Assembly: GCA_026785745.1 (NCBI GenBank)
Contig: JAJAZO010000180.1
Span: 1-6,776 of the forward strand
From: Chitinophagaceae bacterium
GTDB lineage: Bacteria; Bacteroidota; Bacteroidia; Chitinophagales; Chitinophagaceae
Reading direction: 5' to 3'
Length of the DNA stretch: 6,776 bases
The position numbers and the translations under genes were made by a program. Shown one piece after another: positions 5,813-6,776 of this stretch. How positions within the stretch are numbered: position 1 is the stretch's first letter; each line of letters opens with the position of its first letter. The notes under the pieces were generated by a model, which did no database searches, was not told where the DNA came from, and saw nothing but the letters and a program-made list of their open reading frames with translations.

Positions 5813-6776
5813 TTATTTTTTAACTGCTGTCTTGGAATTGGCAGCAGGTTTCACATATTTCTTCCTGGCAAAACTACCGTCAAATGCACAGTTCAATCCC
5901 CGGCGTGAACCACAACCTTCTTCTTCTTGCAGGGTAACAGAAGCAACACTAAAAATAAATTTCAACACACAGGGGTCACCGTCTTCCCGGTATTCCGCAG
6001 TGGTGGGTGATTTAAACATGGCCTCTCCTTTCAACTCACCTGTGCATACTCCATTATTCTTTTCAAAATGAATAAAGAAAGTAATGCGGTCATTCTTTCT
6101 GCCGTCTCTCACTGAAACCAGGTTCATTTTTCCTGTAGCATAATCGGCAGATAGTTTATGTTTTCTTGGCAATGTATCAATCGGGTTGATCAGTTCAGTT
6201 ACTTTATCATTCAACGCATCCGTCATAATAAGCATAAAACTTTTTGCATCCGCATTCAATACATATACATCCTTCCCTTCGCTTAGTGAGCCATCTGTAT
6301 TTTTCTGTTTCACCGTTTTAGTGATCGTATATTTTTTATCCATCATCACCGATTGCAGGGTAGCCTTGTTATTATCTGGCCGCAATGCTGCAATAGCCGC
6401 AATGAATTGCTGTTTTTTATCAAAGCTGAGGATAAAAACAGCTTTCTTATCATTGGTAACCGTCTTTACAAAAATGTAAGTTTCTTCTTTTGGCACTTCT
6501 GCTTTTCCCATGGCATAAATTTTTGGCTTTACTCCTTTCCCATACACTTTGCCCAATATAGAATCCGGGACAAACTGAGTAAAAATTTTATAGCTGATAA
6601 GCAGGGAGTCCTTTTCTTTTCGCTGCAAAACAGTATCTGAAACCTCGTAAGAAAGGCTTACCGGCTGAAAAAATTCAATAAAATCTGATACTTCTACAGG
6701 CTCTTCTCCTGAAAAAGAGGGCTTCTTTTTTTGTTTACAACCTGCAAAAATGGCAAGGGCAATAAAAAAGATAAAA
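5813..6776 (-). CDS. Hypothetical lipoprotein with four-cysteine C-terminal module, start beyond window
   Basis: I do not recognise a characterised family. The frame is open to the window edge, with 320 residues visible. They begin with a hydrophobic stretch, FIFFIALAIFAGC, followed by KQKKK: the end of a lipoprotein signal peptide with lipobox IFAGC (Cys13). Only a few codons, including the start, should be missing. A TTG at 6628 could serve as a start but would discard this signal. Residues about 50-235 are a mixed, lysine-rich region without a motif I can name. The last roughly 85 residues contain Cys244 (GVCTGELKGEA), Cys269 (DPCVLKFIF), Cys288 (EEGCGSRRG) and Cys296 (LNCAFDGSF). The pattern of four cysteines with alternating beta-type segments suggests a small disulfide-bonded beta domain. 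It reminds me of modules in secreted proteins near the lysozyme-inhibitor type, but that is a memory-based resemblance only. The basic residues after the lipidated Cys lack the acidic surface-export signal of some Bacteroidota lipoproteins, so a periplasm-facing location is likelier. It ends 141 bases before the phosphorylase-like gene on the same strand, and co-transcription is possible but not shown. Confidence 0.8.
   Translation of the reverse strand, partial: FIFFIALAIFAGCKQKKKPSFSGEEPVEVSDFIEFFQPVSLSYEVSDTVLQRKEKDSLLISYKIFTQFVPDSILGKVYGKGVKPKIYAMGKAEVPKEETYIFVKTVTNDKKAVFILSFDKKQQFIAAIAALRPDNNKATLQSVMMDKKYTITKTVKQKNTDGSLSEGKDVYVLNADAKSFMLIMTDALNDKVTELINPIDTLPRKHKLSADYATGKMNLVSVRDGRKNDRITFFIHFEKNNGVCTGELKGEAMFKSPTTAEYREDGDPCVLKFIFSVASVTLQEEEGCGSRRGLNCAFDGSFARKKYVKPAANSKTAVKK

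Noticed and set aside
5832..6640. Several plus-strand open frames opposite the hypothetical lipoprotein
   Set aside because: They are short and antisense to a frame that shows a coherent signal peptide and cysteine module, with no motifs of their own.

Overview
The window looks like a chromosomal segment from a member of the Bacteroidota, most likely near the Chitinophagaceae. The clues are the plant/cyanobacterial-like long form of IspH, a short GT35 phosphorylase-like protein whose motifs I associate with Bacteroidota, a promoter element matching the phylum's TAnnTTTG (-7) consensus, weak Shine-Dalgarno sequences, lipoprotein signal peptides and AT-leaning composition. The family assignment is from memory, not a search.

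Layout. (1) Bases 1-1152, plus strand: most of a DegP/DegQ (HtrA) serine protease with an intact His-Asp-Ser triad and two PDZ domains. Its signal peptide lies before the window. (2) A strong, perfectly symmetric hairpin at 1171-1203 terminates it and probably also the convergent gene. (3) Bases 1227-2613, minus strand: a GH13 alpha-amylase lipoprotein broken by a one-base frameshift near 1771-1777, which separates three catalytic regions from the fourth. (4) Bases 2614-2754: a divergent intergenic region with a 15-bp inverted repeat built of AAAG-type units 7-8 bases apart, and a clear ispH promoter. (5) Bases 2755-3975, plus strand: ispH, last enzyme of the MEP isoprenoid pathway. (6) Bases 3985-4019: a heptanucleotide-periodic tract at the convergent junction. 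(7) Bases 4016-5671, minus strand: a 551-residue alpha-glucan phosphorylase-like protein in which the PLP-binding lysine is replaced by threonine. (8) Bases 5672-5812: an AT-rich spacer. (9) Bases 5813-6776, minus strand: an unrecognised lipoprotein with a four-cysteine C-terminal module. Its first few codons lie beyond the window.

The genes do not form one operon, because orientation alternates. The functional theme is partial. The amylase lipoprotein (if functional) would cut alpha-glucans outside the cytoplasm, and the phosphorylase-like protein would act on glucans inside. IspH and HtrA are housekeeping functions. I see no rRNA, tRNA, CRISPR array, insertion sequence or defence system. 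The points worth a second look are the lysine-less phosphorylase, the frameshifted amylase and two different heptad-type intergenic repeats.
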